Source: VAXT01 sp035318925 (GTDB taxonomy: Bacteria > Actinomycetota > Thermoleophilia > Gaiellales > Gaiellaceae). Taken from it: a stretch of 64,000 nucleotides of DNA. The stretch covers positions 1 through 64,000 of the forward strand of contig DATHDS010000021.1 of NCBI GenBank assembly GCA_035318925.1, in the 5' to 3' direction. Within the stretch, counting starts at the first letter, position 1. The number at the start of each line of letters is the position of its first letter. This document shows, in pieces, positions 8,815-18,120 of the stretch. A model generated the notes under the pieces. The model was not told the DNA's origin. It made no database searches and worked only from the letters and a program-made list of their open reading frames with translations. The position numbers were made by a program, and so were the translations under genes.

Positions 8815-10032
8815 CTACTCGCCGAACTTCGCCAGGTTCGGCGGCTCGGCGGGATCCCGCCCTTCGAGCTGAGCGTAGAGCGAGGCGAGGATCCCCGGCG
8901 TGCCCGTTCCGGCGCCGGCACCGTGCCGTTCGAGCCACGCCGTCGTCTCCTCCTCGCTGAGCGAGTCGAACTCGATGTTGGCGGCGCAGCGTCCCGGACG
9001 TGCGACCGCCGGGTGGAGGGTCTCGATCCGTTCGTTCGTCGTGACGAGGACGAGTACGCGCAGTCCCTGGCCGATCAAGCCGTCGACGACGTTCAGGAAC
9101 CGAGAGAGCCCCTGACCGATGATCGACTTCGCGTCGGGCCGCAGCAACTCACCGGTGTCCTCGAGCACCAGCAGGCGCCAATGCGGCGCGCGCCCGCGGC
9201 CGAGCTCCGCGCCCACCTCCGCCGACAGCTCGTCGTCGAAATCCTCGTCGTCATCTTCGCCGAAGGCGACGACGCCCGGTCCGTAGGAAGTGAAGCGACC
9301 CATGCCGCCGGCACCATGCATCGACATCAGCATCGAGACGTGCTCGCCGATCCCGCCGCTCTCCATCAGCACGGTCATCAGGTAGTCGGCGTGCTCGCCG
9401 AAGAACGTGTCCGGATCCACCACGTAGTGGAGCTGGCACCAGTCACGCCACTCCCAGGCGAGTGCGCGGAGGGCAAACGTCTTGCCCGTTCCAACCGCGC
9501 CGTGCCAGAGGACGAGCTGACCACCGTGAGCCGGTCGGAAGTCGCGCATGATCGCCTCCAGCCCGGCGCCCGTTGAGCGGGCATAGTTCTCCCGGATCTC
9601 GTCCCATTCGGGCACAGCGATCGTGCGCACGGACGGCATTGGCCCGTGGGCGCTGTAGGTCCAGAAGACGACGGGCACCTCTTGCCGCGCCACGGGCTCC
9701 GGGGCAGGCAGAAGCTCGCGCAGCTGAGCGATCGCGTCGATGACCGTCCGTTCCTCGTTGCCGGCCGCCTGCGCCGCGACGTAGCCGCCCTGAAGCGAGA
9801 TCAGCACGAGCGCGCCATCTCGCTCGACCACGATCCTCTCTCCGCCCTCGCCGGCGGACCGAATGAGCGGCGTGCCAAGCTCTGCGAGCGACCGCACGGA
9901 TGTCGCCCAGTGCTCGTCGCGCAACTCGCGACGGTCCTCGTCGAGCACCCGCGCCAGAAAGAACGCCGAGAGTGGATCGGCTTCGTCCAGTCCGTGGATG
10001 ACCCGGAAGCGCGCGCCAAGCGAGTCCGCCAT
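8815..10032 (-). CDS. AAA ATPase with N-terminal DUF5925-like domain
   Basis: This 405-residue protein has an N-terminal domain (about residues 1-130) that resembles the DUF5925 region placed before actinobacterial AAA modules; that name is from memory. An AAA core follows with Walker A WHGAVGTGKT, Walker B LLVLEDTGE, a sensor-1-like VLVTTNE and arginines in the ARPGRC motif typical of classical AAA proteins. The insert GEDDDEDFDDELSAE is strongly acidic. The substrate is unknown. The gene is monocistronic, and its start is 68 bp from the divergent FG-GAP gene. Confidence 0.75.
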   Translation of the reverse strand: MADSLGARFRVIHGLDEADPLSAFFLARVLDEDRRELRDEHWATSVRSLAELGTPLIRSAGEGGERIVVERDGALVLISLQGGYVAAQAAGNEERTVIDAIAQLRELLPAPEPVARQEVPVVFWTYSAHGPMPSVRTIAVPEWDEIRENYARSTGAGLEAIMRDFRPAHGGQLVLWHGAVGTGKTFALRALAWEWRDWCQLHYVVDPDTFFGEHADYLMTVLMESGGIGEHVSMLMSMHGAGGMGRFTSYGPGVVAFGEDDDEDFDDELSAEVGAELGRGRAPHWRLLVLEDTGELLRPDAKSIIGQGLSRFLNVVDGLIGQGLRVLVLVTTNERIETLHPAVARPGRCAANIEFDSLSEEETTAWLERHGAGAGTGTPGILASLYAQLEGRDPAEPPNLAKFGE

Positions 10033-10100
10033 TGCTTCATTCTGCCCCTACGAGAGCGGTCGGCGCTACGAAGCTGTTGTAGGGTTCTCGAGCCGCGACC

Positions 10101-12374
10101 ATGAGGGCTCCCTTCATCGCGTTGGCTAAATCGCACTCGCGGCAGCGTGCGTTCCTCCCCCTTGTGGCGTGCACGGTGACGGTCGGCCTCCTCGTGCCCG
10201 CTCACGCCGCGGGCAGCGCGTACCCCCTGCGCTTCGCGCCGGTGCAGGAGTATCCGCTGACGGACACGGAGACCAAGGCGGTCGCAATTGGAGACGTCAC
10301 CGGGGACCACCGGAAGGACGTCGTTGTGAGCACAGGCTCCTGGTCGAACCCCCAGAACCAGTGGAAGGTCATCGTCTACCGTCAGCGGGCAGACGGCTCA
10401 CTGGCGGAACCTGAGCGGTTCTCACCCGTCTGGAAGGTCGCGGTGCAGGGGGTCGCGATCGGCGATCTCAACCGGGACCACCGAAACGACGTCGCGCTCG
10501 CGACGGCTCTCGGCGTGAACATCTTCCGCCAGCGCCACGGAACGCTCGCGCGCCCCGTCTTCATCCCGAACACCGTCGGCGCCTACGACGTCGAGATCGC
10601 CGACCTCAACCGCGACGGCCGCAACGACCTCGTCGTGCGCGGTGGGACCTGGGTTCGGATCGCCTGGAACAGGCGCCGCGGGTTCAACGTCTCCGTCGCA
10701 CTGAGGAGCCGCCAGTCCGAGGTCGAGGTCGGGGACGTCACCGGCGACGGGCTGCCCGATCTCGTCGGCGCGGGCTACGACGGCAAGCTCCGCGTGTACC
10801 GGCAGCGGCCAGGCGGGAGGTTCGGTCGTCCGGTCGTGCACCGCACCAAAGCGGGCGCGTCTGCGGTCGAGGTGGCCGACGTGACCGGCGACGGCCGCAA
10901 GGACGTCGCCGTGGCGAACAGTAAGTTCATCGAGGTTCTCGCCCAGACTCGAGCCGGAACCCTCACGCGGCCGGCCGTCCAGCCGGGAATCGACTACCCG
11001 GCCGCGATCGAGGCGCTCGACATGAACGGTGACAGAAGAACCGATCTCGTCACCGGCAACCAGGAATCGGTGGGCGTGGTCCTTCAGCACTCGCGGCACA
11101 CGCTCGAGGGTGTGGACTGGTTTCTCGTCGGCCGCGCGCTGAGCTACAACGTCAAACGGGTCGCAGTCGGCGATGTGAGCGGCGACGGGCGCCCCGAGAT
11201 CGCGGTCGCCGGTGGACTGCTGCACGGGCTCTTCCTCTTCCGGCAGCTCCCACCTTCGCCACGGCCCGCGCCGCCCCCGCCGCCTCCTCCCGGCCCAGCA
11301 CCGCCTGAGCCGCCACCGCCTCCTCCCGGACCGCCGCCGCCGTTGCGGTTCGAACCCGCCCAGCGCTACCCGCTCGAGCTCACTCCCTCGGCCATGGCGA
11401 TCGGAGACGTCACCGGCGACGGGCGAAACGACGTCCTCGTCGGCACGAGCGGCGACAACCAGACGGACGGGCGCCTCTACGTCAAGCTCCAGGAGCCCGG
11501 CGGCTCGCTCAGAGCTCCCTTCTGGCTCGGCGCCGACTCAAGCGGTCGTGTCAATGCGATCGCAGTGGGCGACATCGACGGCGACGGGGACAGCGACGCA
11601 GCGGTGGCCGCGTTCCCCGGCATCAATCTCTACGACCAGAGCGGCGGCAGGCTCTCGGCCGAGCCGTGGCTGGTGCCGGGAACCTGGGGCGCATCTAGCA
11701 TCCGCATCGTCGATTTCGACGGCGACGGGAAGAAGGACCTGCTCTTCAACCGGCGGTGTTGCGAACCGGCCGGATTGTTCGTCGCGAGAAACCGTGGCGG
11801 CTCGTTCGCCGTTTCCCGCGTGCTCAAGGACAGCACCTTCCTCGAGTACGCGGACGTCACGGGCGACCGGCGCCCCGATGTCTTGACGATGTTCACGTCG
11901 ACGGGAACGCTCAAGGTGTATCCGCGTCGCGCACACGGCTTCGGCCGGCCGGCAACCTACTTGCTGTACCACCCTTTCCCGAACGCGGCCGGCGTCGGCG
12001 ACGTGACCGGCGACGGCCGGAACGACGTCGTCCTCGACGGTGACGTCAGCTCGCCGAGCTCGTACCTGATGGTCACGGCGCAGAACCGGGCGGGGACGCT
12101 GGATCCGCCCGTGCTCCAGCCGACGGCGGAGCGGCCTGGCACCGTGCACGTCCGGGATATGAACCGGGACGGGCGCCAGGACGTCGTGGTGGTCCACGAC
12201 TACCGCCTGGGCGTCTTTCTCCAGCGGCCCGGCGGCGGATTGTTGCCGGAGAGCCTCTACGGCCCCGCCGGCAGCGGGTCCGCAATCGGAGATCTCAACG
12301 GGGACGGCGCCCCGGACGTCGCCGGCGTCAGCTGGTATCCGAACACCCTCACCGTCCTCAGGCAGGCCCGGTAG
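10101..12374 (+). CDS. Secreted FG-GAP/VCBS double beta-propeller protein
   Basis: This 757-residue protein has a signal peptide (hydrophobic core LLVPAHAAGSA, cleavage near residue 37). The body contains fourteen repeats of the form GDVTGDGRNDVxV, seven before and seven after a proline-rich linker at about residues 380-415. The DxTGDGxxD loops are Ca2+-binding FG-GAP sites. The layout suggests two complete seven-bladed propellers joined by a flexible hinge. It is probably a surface or extracellular binding protein; no catalytic domain is visible. Confidence 0.85.
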   Translation: MRAPFIALAKSHSRQRAFLPLVACTVTVGLLVPAHAAGSAYPLRFAPVQEYPLTDTETKAVAIGDVTGDHRKDVVVSTGSWSNPQNQWKVIVYRQRADGSLAEPERFSPVWKVAVQGVAIGDLNRDHRNDVALATALGVNIFRQRHGTLARPVFIPNTVGAYDVEIADLNRDGRNDLVVRGGTWVRIAWNRRRGFNVSVALRSRQSEVEVGDVTGDGLPDLVGAGYDGKLRVYRQRPGGRFGRPVVHRTKAGASAVEVADVTGDGRKDVAVANSKFIEVLAQTRAGTLTRPAVQPGIDYPAAIEALDMNGDRRTDLVTGNQESVGVVLQHSRHTLEGVDWFLVGRALSYNVKRVAVGDVSGDGRPEIAVAGGLLHGLFLFRQLPPSPRPAPPPPPPPGPAPPEPPPPPPGPPPPLRFEPAQRYPLELTPSAMAIGDVTGDGRNDVLVGTSGDNQTDGRLYVKLQEPGGSLRAPFWLGADSSGRVNAIAVGDIDGDGDSDAAVAAFPGINLYDQSGGRLSAEPWLVPGTWGASSIRIVDFDGDGKKDLLFNRRCCEPAGLFVARNRGGSFAVSRVLKDSTFLEYADVTGDRRPDVLTMFTSTGTLKVYPRRAHGFGRPATYLLYHPFPNAAGVGDVTGDGRNDVVLDGDVSSPSSYLMVTAQNRAGTLDPPVLQPTAERPGTVHVRDMNRDGRQDVVVVHDYRLGVFLQRPGGGLLPESLYGPAGSGSAIGDLNGDGAPDVAGVSWYPNTLTVLRQAR

Positions 12375-12379
12375 GCCGT

Positions 12380-13318
12380 CTACCCCCGGATCCGCCTCGA
12401 CTGGCCCCGCTTGAGGACGACCGTTCTCGGCATCCGCGTGAGGCAGCGAAACGACACTCGTTGGTGGCAGTGGTACTCGACCCAGTCGCCGAGATCGAGG
12501 TCGGCCGCGAAAGCCGCGGTGACGATGACCCTCCCCGAGTAGACGTGGACCCTCGTCAGCCGGCGTCGGTGCGAGACCCGGAACTCGGTGCGGCCGAAGG
12601 TCGCGATCATCCCGGCCGGGGTTGTCACGTGGACGAGGAAGCTGCCGAGCTTCGGCCCGAGCTTCAGCCGCATAGAGCCCACCGCCGGCCGGTCGTACGA
12701 GTCCGCGACGCCGAACCCGAGATCGGGATTGGAGAGTCGGTTCGGGTAATACCCGTTCCGCCCCGCGTTCCCGTAGCCCGTCGAGATGAGCCGGCTTCCG
12801 TCGTCTCCCCGTAGCTCGAGCGACCCGTTGCGCAGGTGGTTGCAGTGGTACGGCATCCCCGGCTCCGAGTGCCCGAACGACTGCGCGTCCCGGACTACGG
12901 TCCAGCGGCATTCGTCGAGCACGGTGAAGGTCGCGAAGTTCGAGATCTCGTCGCTCGTGCGCGCGAACGCCTCGTACCGGCCGGCGTTGTCGAACTCGTC
13001 GACCCAGCTGTCGTCTCCCGTCGGCTGCCCGAAAACCGAGTCGTCGCTCGAGCACGGCGGCCAGCTGTACCGCAGCTTGTCGCGATAGAAATGGCCGTTG
13101 CGGCAATACCAGACGTCGATCCGGCGACCGGCTCTGCCCGCGACGGAGAAGCGGATTGGCACCCATGTGTTGAGCCGGCCGGAGGGGATCTCGTACAGCG
13201 GCCGCTCGACCGAGATCGTCAGAGCCGCCGGTTCTGCCTGCGAGGGCCGGGCGCGCGTGCCGGTCAGCGCAATCCCCAGAACGACCAAAACCAGCGAGCC
13301 GATCGCCGCCGCTCTCAC
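12380..13318 (-). CDS. Secreted hypothetical protein with FecR-like segment
   Basis: From the GTG at 13318 the product is 312 residues and starts directly with a signal peptide (VRAAAIGSLVLVVLGIALTG). The middle is Cys-containing (WYCRNGHFYRD, WPPCSS, VLDECRWTV). Near the C-terminus, ATFGRTEFRV followed by RLTRVHVYSGRVIV resembles the FecR domain, where a conserved xGTEFxV strand is followed by VxVxxGxVxV. An in-frame upstream start at 13351 would add 11 residues before the signal peptide and is less likely. It ends 5 bp from the convergent FG-GAP gene. The function is unknown. Confidence 0.68.
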   Translation of the reverse strand: MRAAAIGSLVLVVLGIALTGTRARPSQAEPAALTISVERPLYEIPSGRLNTWVPIRFSVAGRAGRRIDVWYCRNGHFYRDKLRYSWPPCSSDDSVFGQPTGDDSWVDEFDNAGRYEAFARTSDEISNFATFTVLDECRWTVVRDAQSFGHSEPGMPYHCNHLRNGSLELRGDDGSRLISTGYGNAGRNGYYPNRLSNPDLGFGVADSYDRPAVGSMRLKLGPKLGSFLVHVTTPAGMIATFGRTEFRVSHRRRLTRVHVYSGRVIVTAAFAADLDLGDWVEYHCHQRVSFRCLTRMPRTVVLKRGQSRRIRG

Positions 13319-13373
13319 GTCACAAACATACCCGGGGCGGGCTCGGGTCACACCCGGCGGCGATGCGTCCCAT

Positions 13374-14504
13374 TCAGTGGCGCGACGAGATCACCGGCGG
13401 CGTGCGAGTCGGCTGGTTCTCGGGCTCGACTGGAACGAGCCTGGCGAATCCGACCATCCGCATTGCCAGGCGGAGCATCGCCGGGCTCTGCAGGCGAATG
13501 TCGTACCACAGGTTGACTTCGAGCGGCTCCTCGTTGCCGACGACATGTGGTGGGATGCATGTCCACACGCTGACGCCGTGAATCGCCTCGTTGGCGTAGA
13601 TCGTGCGACCGTTGATCACCCTCCGCGGTTGCCAGTCGCCCCTGCCGGGGCAGAAAAGTGCAAGCGGGTCGACGCCCGAGAACAGATCCCACGAGACCTG
13701 CGTGAACAGGCCGTCCCGACCGAAGCTGATGCTGAGTTGGCTACGACGCTCTCCGGTGTCGAAGCGGTCGCCCGCGTACCACTGGCTGTAGATGAACCCA
13801 CCGGGAAGCTCGGTCGGCAGAAGGAGCGGCCGGCCAAAGGAAGCCGACATCCGCTCGACCTCCTCTTGCGACGGAAGCTCGTACTCTGAGCCCGACGTTC
13901 GCCCCGGTGGGGACGGATGTGCGCTCGCAACCATCTCTTCGAGCTCGGATGGCTTGAGCTGACCCGTGCGACCCGGTTCCTGCCGGACGCTGATCAGCAG
14001 CTTGTCGAGTCGAAAGGCCTCGTCCCATCCGCCCGAGACCGGGATGCAGATCCACGCGGTGTCCGAATCGCGCTGTTTGCGATAGAAGACTCTGCGTCCG
14101 TTGCTGACGCCGTCGGCGAATCGGTCATCACGACAGGTGATGCCGGCGTCGACCTGATGCACCTCGTGCGGATCCGACACCGCCCAGTCGAGACGCGTTT
14201 TCTCGCGGCCGAACTGGACAACAAGACGGCTGTCATCCGTACCGCAGGCGCAGGTCTCCGCCCACCAGTTCGAAAGCACAACGCCGTCCGGAGCCCACTT
14301 GGGGAGGTACGTGACGGCGCCACCCCACTGCGCGGCGATGCGACGAGCTTTCGCCGGCGGCGCAACAGCCGATGCTGAGTGTCGCTGCGATGCAACCGCA
14401 TGACCACACCCCGACAAGAGGAACGCTGCAACCCCGCCGAGGATCAGCGCGAAATGAGCTCGCACGACTCGACGATGAGGCGCGCCGGTAAAGGAACGGT
14501 TCAA
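13374..14504 (-). CDS. Lipoprotein with an internally duplicated domain
   Basis: This 376-residue protein has a lipobox LLSGCG at about residue 33. Two halves resemble each other. Residues ~65-165 contain LPKWAPDGVVLSNWW, RLVVQFGREKTRLDWAV and GRRVFYRKQRDSDTAWICIP; residues ~230-345 contain LPTELPGGFIYSQWY, QLSISFGRDGLFTQVSWD and GRTIYANEAIHGVSVWTCIP. The shared order (LPxxxPxGxxxSxWx, FGR, a Cys, GRxxYxxxxxxxxxWxCIP) indicates a tandem domain duplication with a conserved disulfide pair. The fold and function are not recognised. Confidence 0.7.
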   Translation of the reverse strand: MNRSFTGAPHRRVVRAHFALILGGVAAFLLSGCGHAVASQRHSASAVAPPAKARRIAAQWGGAVTYLPKWAPDGVVLSNWWAETCACGTDDSRLVVQFGREKTRLDWAVSDPHEVHQVDAGITCRDDRFADGVSNGRRVFYRKQRDSDTAWICIPVSGGWDEAFRLDKLLISVRQEPGRTGQLKPSELEEMVASAHPSPPGRTSGSEYELPSQEEVERMSASFGRPLLLPTELPGGFIYSQWYAGDRFDTGERRSQLSISFGRDGLFTQVSWDLFSGVDPLALFCPGRGDWQPRRVINGRTIYANEAIHGVSVWTCIPPHVVGNEEPLEVNLWYDIRLQSPAMLRLAMRMVGFARLVPVEPENQPTRTPPVISSRH

Positions 14505-14540
14505 CCGCGCCTCAAGTCCACGAATCGCCGGGGACTCCGC

Positions 14541-16418
14541 CTACCTGACGTTGGCCGCGAACACGCCGCCGCCGAGCCTGCTGCCGACGTAGAGACGCTT
14601 GCCGTCCGGCGTGAAGGCAAGCGGCGCGCAGATGGTCGTCGTCAGACCGGCGGAGACGTCCGTCCACGTTCGCGCCCGGTCGGTGGAGCGGTAGAGGGCG
14701 CCACCACCGTAGCGACCGTGCCCGCAGGCGTAGAAGACGTTGGGCCGCTTCCGATCGAGCGCGATGCTGTCCACTTGCCACGAGAAAGCGCTACTCACCC
14801 GCGTCCAGTTTGCGCCACTGTCTCTGCTCCGGTAGACACCGGAGAACCCCGCCGCATACAGCCGCCGTGTGCTCCTCGGATCGAGCGCGAGGGCGTTTGC
14901 CTCGGCGGACACCGGCAGGCCCTGCGACTCCTTCGAAAACGTGACGCCGCCGTCGTGCGATCTCAGCACGGCCCCGCGCATGACCACCCACACCACCTGG
15001 GGCCGGCGAGGATGGACGAGGATGGCGGTCACCGAGTCTTGCGGACGAAGGTCGGGCGCGCGCCAGGTCCGGCCACCGTTCGAGGAGTGGTAGAGGCCCC
15101 GCTCGAACGTGCCGGCGTAGACAAATCGCGGATTCGACGGCGCGACCCCGACGACGCTGAAGCTGCGATCCTTGAGGCGGAGGCTCCGCTTCCACGTCCG
15201 GCCACGGTCGCCGCTGCGGTAAAGGTCGCGCCCAACGGCCGCCCAGACCACGCGCGGCCGGCGGGGATCGACGGCGACGTGGTTGACGTACTGGTCCGCG
15301 AACCCACGCAACGACCAGTGCCGGCCCGCGTCTCGCGTCTGCCAGAGGCCGGTCGTAGGCGTGGCCGCGTAGACGATCGACGGGGCGGACGGGTCGACCG
15401 CAAGGGCCTGCACCTTCGTGGCGACGAGGCCTCCGTTCGCCCCGGCCCAGCGGCTGCCTCCGTTCTCGCTCTTGAACACGCCGTGCTCGTAGACGGTCGC
15501 GTAGACGGGTGAGCCGGCCGAGGGGGCAACCTCGATGTCGCTGATGACCGCGTACTTCGGCAGAAGCCCGGCCCCCGACCACGTCGCGCCGCCGTCCTGC
15601 GAGCGAAAGACGCCGTCGCCCTCGGTTCCTACGTACAGGGTCGCCGGGGCCCGCGGGTCGATCTCAAGCCTTCGCACATCGTTGAGACCCTCTCGCTCGC
15701 GGATCTCGCGCGGGTTCGCGCCCCCCTCGGTCGACTTGTAGAGGTCGCCGCCCGCCGCGTAGTAGACCGTGTTCGGATCGCGCGGATCGACCTCGATCAG
15801 CCCGAATCCGGAATAGGAGAAGTTGGTCACCTGCGTCCAGCTCGTCCCGGAGTCCGCGCTCCGGTAGAGGGCGCCATAGGTCTCCCCGTAGAGGACGTTC
15901 GGCGCCGAGGGCGCGATCGCGACCGGCCCCTGAAACCGGAACGGAAGGGCGCTCCAACTCCGGCCCCCGTCCGTGCTCTTCAGCAGGGCGCTGAAGGTCG
16001 ACGCGTAGAGCGTCAGCGCCCGGCTCGGATCGACCAGGAAAGAGCTCCCGCTTTCGCCGAGGCTCGGGAGCCTGCTCCACGTCGCCCCGGCGTCCGCGCT
16101 CGTGTAGAAGCCGGTGTCTGCCACAACGTACAGCCGGCTTGGATCGGAGGGCGCGAGCTCGAGAGCTCCGGTCCCCGTGTTCGCCGGGAGACCGTTGCTC
16201 CGGCGATGCCAGGTCCGGCCGCCGTCCGTGCTGCGGAAGACTCCGGCTCCCCCGGTCCCGGCGTAGAGGATCTTCGGCGAGGCCGGATCGATCTCGATGA
16301 GCGAGGCGAGCCCACCATCGGGGCCGTGGGTCGTCCACCCTTGACGTGAGGTCGCCGAACCGGCCGGTAGCGCCGCACCGGCAACGAGGGCCGCGGCGAG
16401 CAGCGCAATGCGCTTCAT
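14541..16418 (-). CDS. Secreted BNR/Asp-box (sortilin-like) beta-propeller protein
   Basis: This 625-residue protein has a signal peptide (MKRIALLAAALVAGAALPAG). About thirteen Asp-box motifs of the form SxDGGxTW follow (STDGGRTW, SADAGATW, STDGGRSW, SQDGGATW, SSNGGRTW and others). The spacing is about 45 residues, as in VPS10/sortilin-type or glycosidase-like propellers. No sialidase active-site Arg triad is apparent. The ATG at 16418 overlaps the stop of the preceding TolB-like gene (ATGA), so the two are translationally coupled. Confidence 0.82.
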   Translation of the reverse strand: MKRIALLAAALVAGAALPAGSATSRQGWTTHGPDGGLASLIEIDPASPKILYAGTGGAGVFRSTDGGRTWHRRSNGLPANTGTGALELAPSDPSRLYVVADTGFYTSADAGATWSRLPSLGESGSSFLVDPSRALTLYASTFSALLKSTDGGRSWSALPFRFQGPVAIAPSAPNVLYGETYGALYRSADSGTSWTQVTNFSYSGFGLIEVDPRDPNTVYYAAGGDLYKSTEGGANPREIREREGLNDVRRLEIDPRAPATLYVGTEGDGVFRSQDGGATWSGAGLLPKYAVISDIEVAPSAGSPVYATVYEHGVFKSENGGSRWAGANGGLVATKVQALAVDPSAPSIVYAATPTTGLWQTRDAGRHWSLRGFADQYVNHVAVDPRRPRVVWAAVGRDLYRSGDRGRTWKRSLRLKDRSFSVVGVAPSNPRFVYAGTFERGLYHSSNGGRTWRAPDLRPQDSVTAILVHPRRPQVVWVVMRGAVLRSHDGGVTFSKESQGLPVSAEANALALDPRSTRRLYAAGFSGVYRSRDSGANWTRVSSAFSWQVDSIALDRKRPNVFYACGHGRYGGGALYRSTDRARTWTDVSAGLTTTICAPLAFTPDGKRLYVGSRLGGGVFAANVR

Positions 16419-17338
16419 CGCGGCTGCCAGTCGACCTGGCCGACGACTGCGTCGACCGGGGACACCTGGTGAACGTGCTTCCCGCCGGCGGTCATCACCC
16501 AGGCGCGCCATCCGCGCACGAAGGCGATCTTCCGCCCGTCCGGCGAGAACGTCGCTTGCAAGGTCTCGACCTCGAGAACCTGTGGAGTCAGCCTGCGACG
16601 CCGGTTACCGCCGGGAGCCATCGTCCAGACGCTCAGCCGGTCGGTGAAGATGATGCGCTTCCCATCCGGAGACCAGTCCGGCCAGCGACCGCGTGGGTTG
16701 ACCTGGCGAAGGCGCGACCCGTTCGCGCCCACCGTCCAGATCGACTCCTCCCCCTGGTAGTAGCGCGTGAACGCGATCGTCCTCCCGTCGGGCGACCACG
16801 AAGGCGCATAAACATCCGACTCCATGCCCGGCATGATCCGGCGCAGGCCGCCGCCGTCGCGACGAACGCGGAAGAGGGCCGACTTGTTGTCCTCAACCCT
16901 CTCCGCGAAGACGATCTCGCGCCCGTTCGGCGACCAGGCGGCATAGTCGCCCGCGTCCAGCAGCCGCCGGCGCCGCTTCCCGTCGGGCCGAATGGTCCAG
17001 ACGTCGGTCCCCGTGCTGTAGAGGATCGCCCGACCGTTCGGCGACCATGCCGCCCTGTCGACATTGCAGTAGTTGCTCGTGCTCTCGAACTTGGCGATCG
17101 TCCGGAAATCGCGCCCGTTCGGCAGCATCGTCCGGATCTGTGACGCCCTCTGCGATTCGGCCGTCGGATCGCAAGTCAGCAACAACAGCCGGCCGCTCCT
17201 GCCGGGAAACGCGTGCGCGGCGCCCAAGCTCACCGTCAAGAGCGCGATCCCGGCTGCGGCGATGAGTCTCAGGGCCGAGCCTCCCCGGACGGGGACCGCC
17301 GAGAGCGTCGCGAACGAGAGGGTCAGCGGAGTTCGCAC
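16415..17338 (-). CDS. Secreted TolB-like WD40 (PD40) beta-propeller protein
   Basis: This 307-residue protein has a signal-like hydrophobic segment (LRLIAAAGIALLTVSLGAAHA) at about residues 20-42. At least five TolB/PD40 repeats follow (AAWSPNGRAILYST, AAWSPNGREIVFAE, PSWSPDGRTIAFTR, PDWSPDGKRIIFTD, ATFSPDGRKIAFVR). The GTG at 17338 was chosen because it lies 11 bp after the preceding stop and precedes the signal peptide; an earlier frame-open region is not coding-like. No clear Shine-Dalgarno is seen. It is translationally coupled to the BNR gene downstream. Confidence 0.75.
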   Translation of the reverse strand: MRTPLTLSFATLSAVPVRGGSALRLIAAAGIALLTVSLGAAHAFPGRSGRLLLLTCDPTAESQRASQIRTMLPNGRDFRTIAKFESTSNYCNVDRAAWSPNGRAILYSTGTDVWTIRPDGKRRRRLLDAGDYAAWSPNGREIVFAERVEDNKSALFRVRRDGGGLRRIMPGMESDVYAPSWSPDGRTIAFTRYYQGEESIWTVGANGSRLRQVNPRGRWPDWSPDGKRIIFTDRLSVWTMAPGGNRRRRLTPQVLEVETLQATFSPDGRKIAFVRGWRAWVMTAGGKHVHQVSPVDAVVGQVDWQPR

Positions 17339-17348
17339 CGCACGCGGG

Positions 17349-17723
17349 TTATTCCACTTCCGCGACGATTCGAAGCGTGTGCTCCCCGGCAGAGCCGGTG
17401 ATGGCCCAACATCCTGGTTCCGGAACGAGGATGGAGCTCGCCTGGATTCCGGCCTGCTCATAGCCGGAGGGGATCTCGGCCGTAAGCGGATCGCTCGAGC
17501 CATCGAGCCGCTGCCCCGTGATCCGGAGCTCGCCGGCGACCTCTCGGTACCAAAGCACTTTCATCGGCTCGCCCGCCGACCAGCGTCCTTCGTACGGCGG
17601 CGCGAGACCGGCCCAGAGTCGATCGCCCTCGTACCACCAGCGGGAGAACGACGCGGTGTGCTCGTCGGGCGGTCGCTGCGCCGAGAACGGTGTCGCGGCG
17701 CAGCCCCGATCAGGGCTCGTCAA
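17349..17723 (-). CDS. Small hypothetical protein ending in a GCWxITG beta-domain
   Basis: This 124-residue protein is rich in Trp and aromatic residues (FSRWWYEGDRLWAGL, MKVLWYREV). Its end (ASSILVPEPGCWAITGSAG, then LRIVAEV) resembles the PxPGCWxVTGxxG pattern common in small secreted or lipoprotein beta-domains of actinobacteria and bacilli. It seems to start at TTG 17723, overlapping the upstream gene by 14 bp. No signal peptide is visible from that start, so the N-terminus is uncertain. Confidence 0.5.
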   Translation of the reverse strand: MTSPDRGCAATPFSAQRPPDEHTASFSRWWYEGDRLWAGLAPPYEGRWSAGEPMKVLWYREVAGELRITGQRLDGSSDPLTAEIPSGYEQAGIQASSILVPEPGCWAITGSAGEHTLRIVAEVE

Positions 17724-18120
17724 CGGCCACGCTCTCCGCTGACGACATCCCGAGCGGCTCCCAGTGCCGGATCGTGCCGATCCACGGCTTGCTCATCGAC
17801 GACGTCCCCGCGAGCCGGAAGACTCCCGACCAGATCTCGCCCTGCTTGTCGATCGTCCAGCGGACCGCCTGCACATGGGGCTCCAACGTGGTGAATTGCA
17901 GGAGGGAAAGCTCGTCCTGCCAGAGGGAGATGATCGTCAGGGTCGCGTTTCTCCCGATGCGCACGTGCACATCGATCAGGCCCGGGATCGTCCTGCGCCC
18001 GATGCGCCGCAGCCGCCGGAAGCGAAGGAAGGCGCCGGCAAGCGACGACCACCTGCCGAAGATGATCCTGGTCACGACGCAGATCGGCTCCTCGGGCGAA
18101 GCGAGGTCGCCTACCACCAC
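17710..18120 (-). CDS. ABM/spheroidene monooxygenase-like small protein
   Basis: From GTG 18120 (or 18117) the product is about 136 residues. It reads CVVTRIIFGRWSSLAGAF, then PGLIDVHVRIG, LTIISLWQDELSLLQFTTLEPHVQAVRW and a C-terminal Trp-containing tail. The order (short beta strand, helix, PGL, SLWxDExxLxxFxxxxxHxxAVR) matches the dimeric alpha/beta-barrel fold of CrtA-like and DUF3291-like proteins. Catalysis is not assured. It overlaps the stop of the upstream membrane-protein gene and the start of the next one. Confidence 0.55.
   Translation of the reverse strand: MVVGDLASPEEPICVVTRIIFGRWSSLAGAFLRFRRLRRIGRRTIPGLIDVHVRIGRNATLTIISLWQDELSLLQFTTLEPHVQAVRWTIDKQGEIWSGVFRLAGTSSMSKPWIGTIRHWEPLGMSSAESVAVDEP

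Noticed and set aside
11538..13166. Minus-strand 542-codon frame
   Set aside because: It crosses the convergent FG-GAP and FecR-like genes in a non-coding frame.
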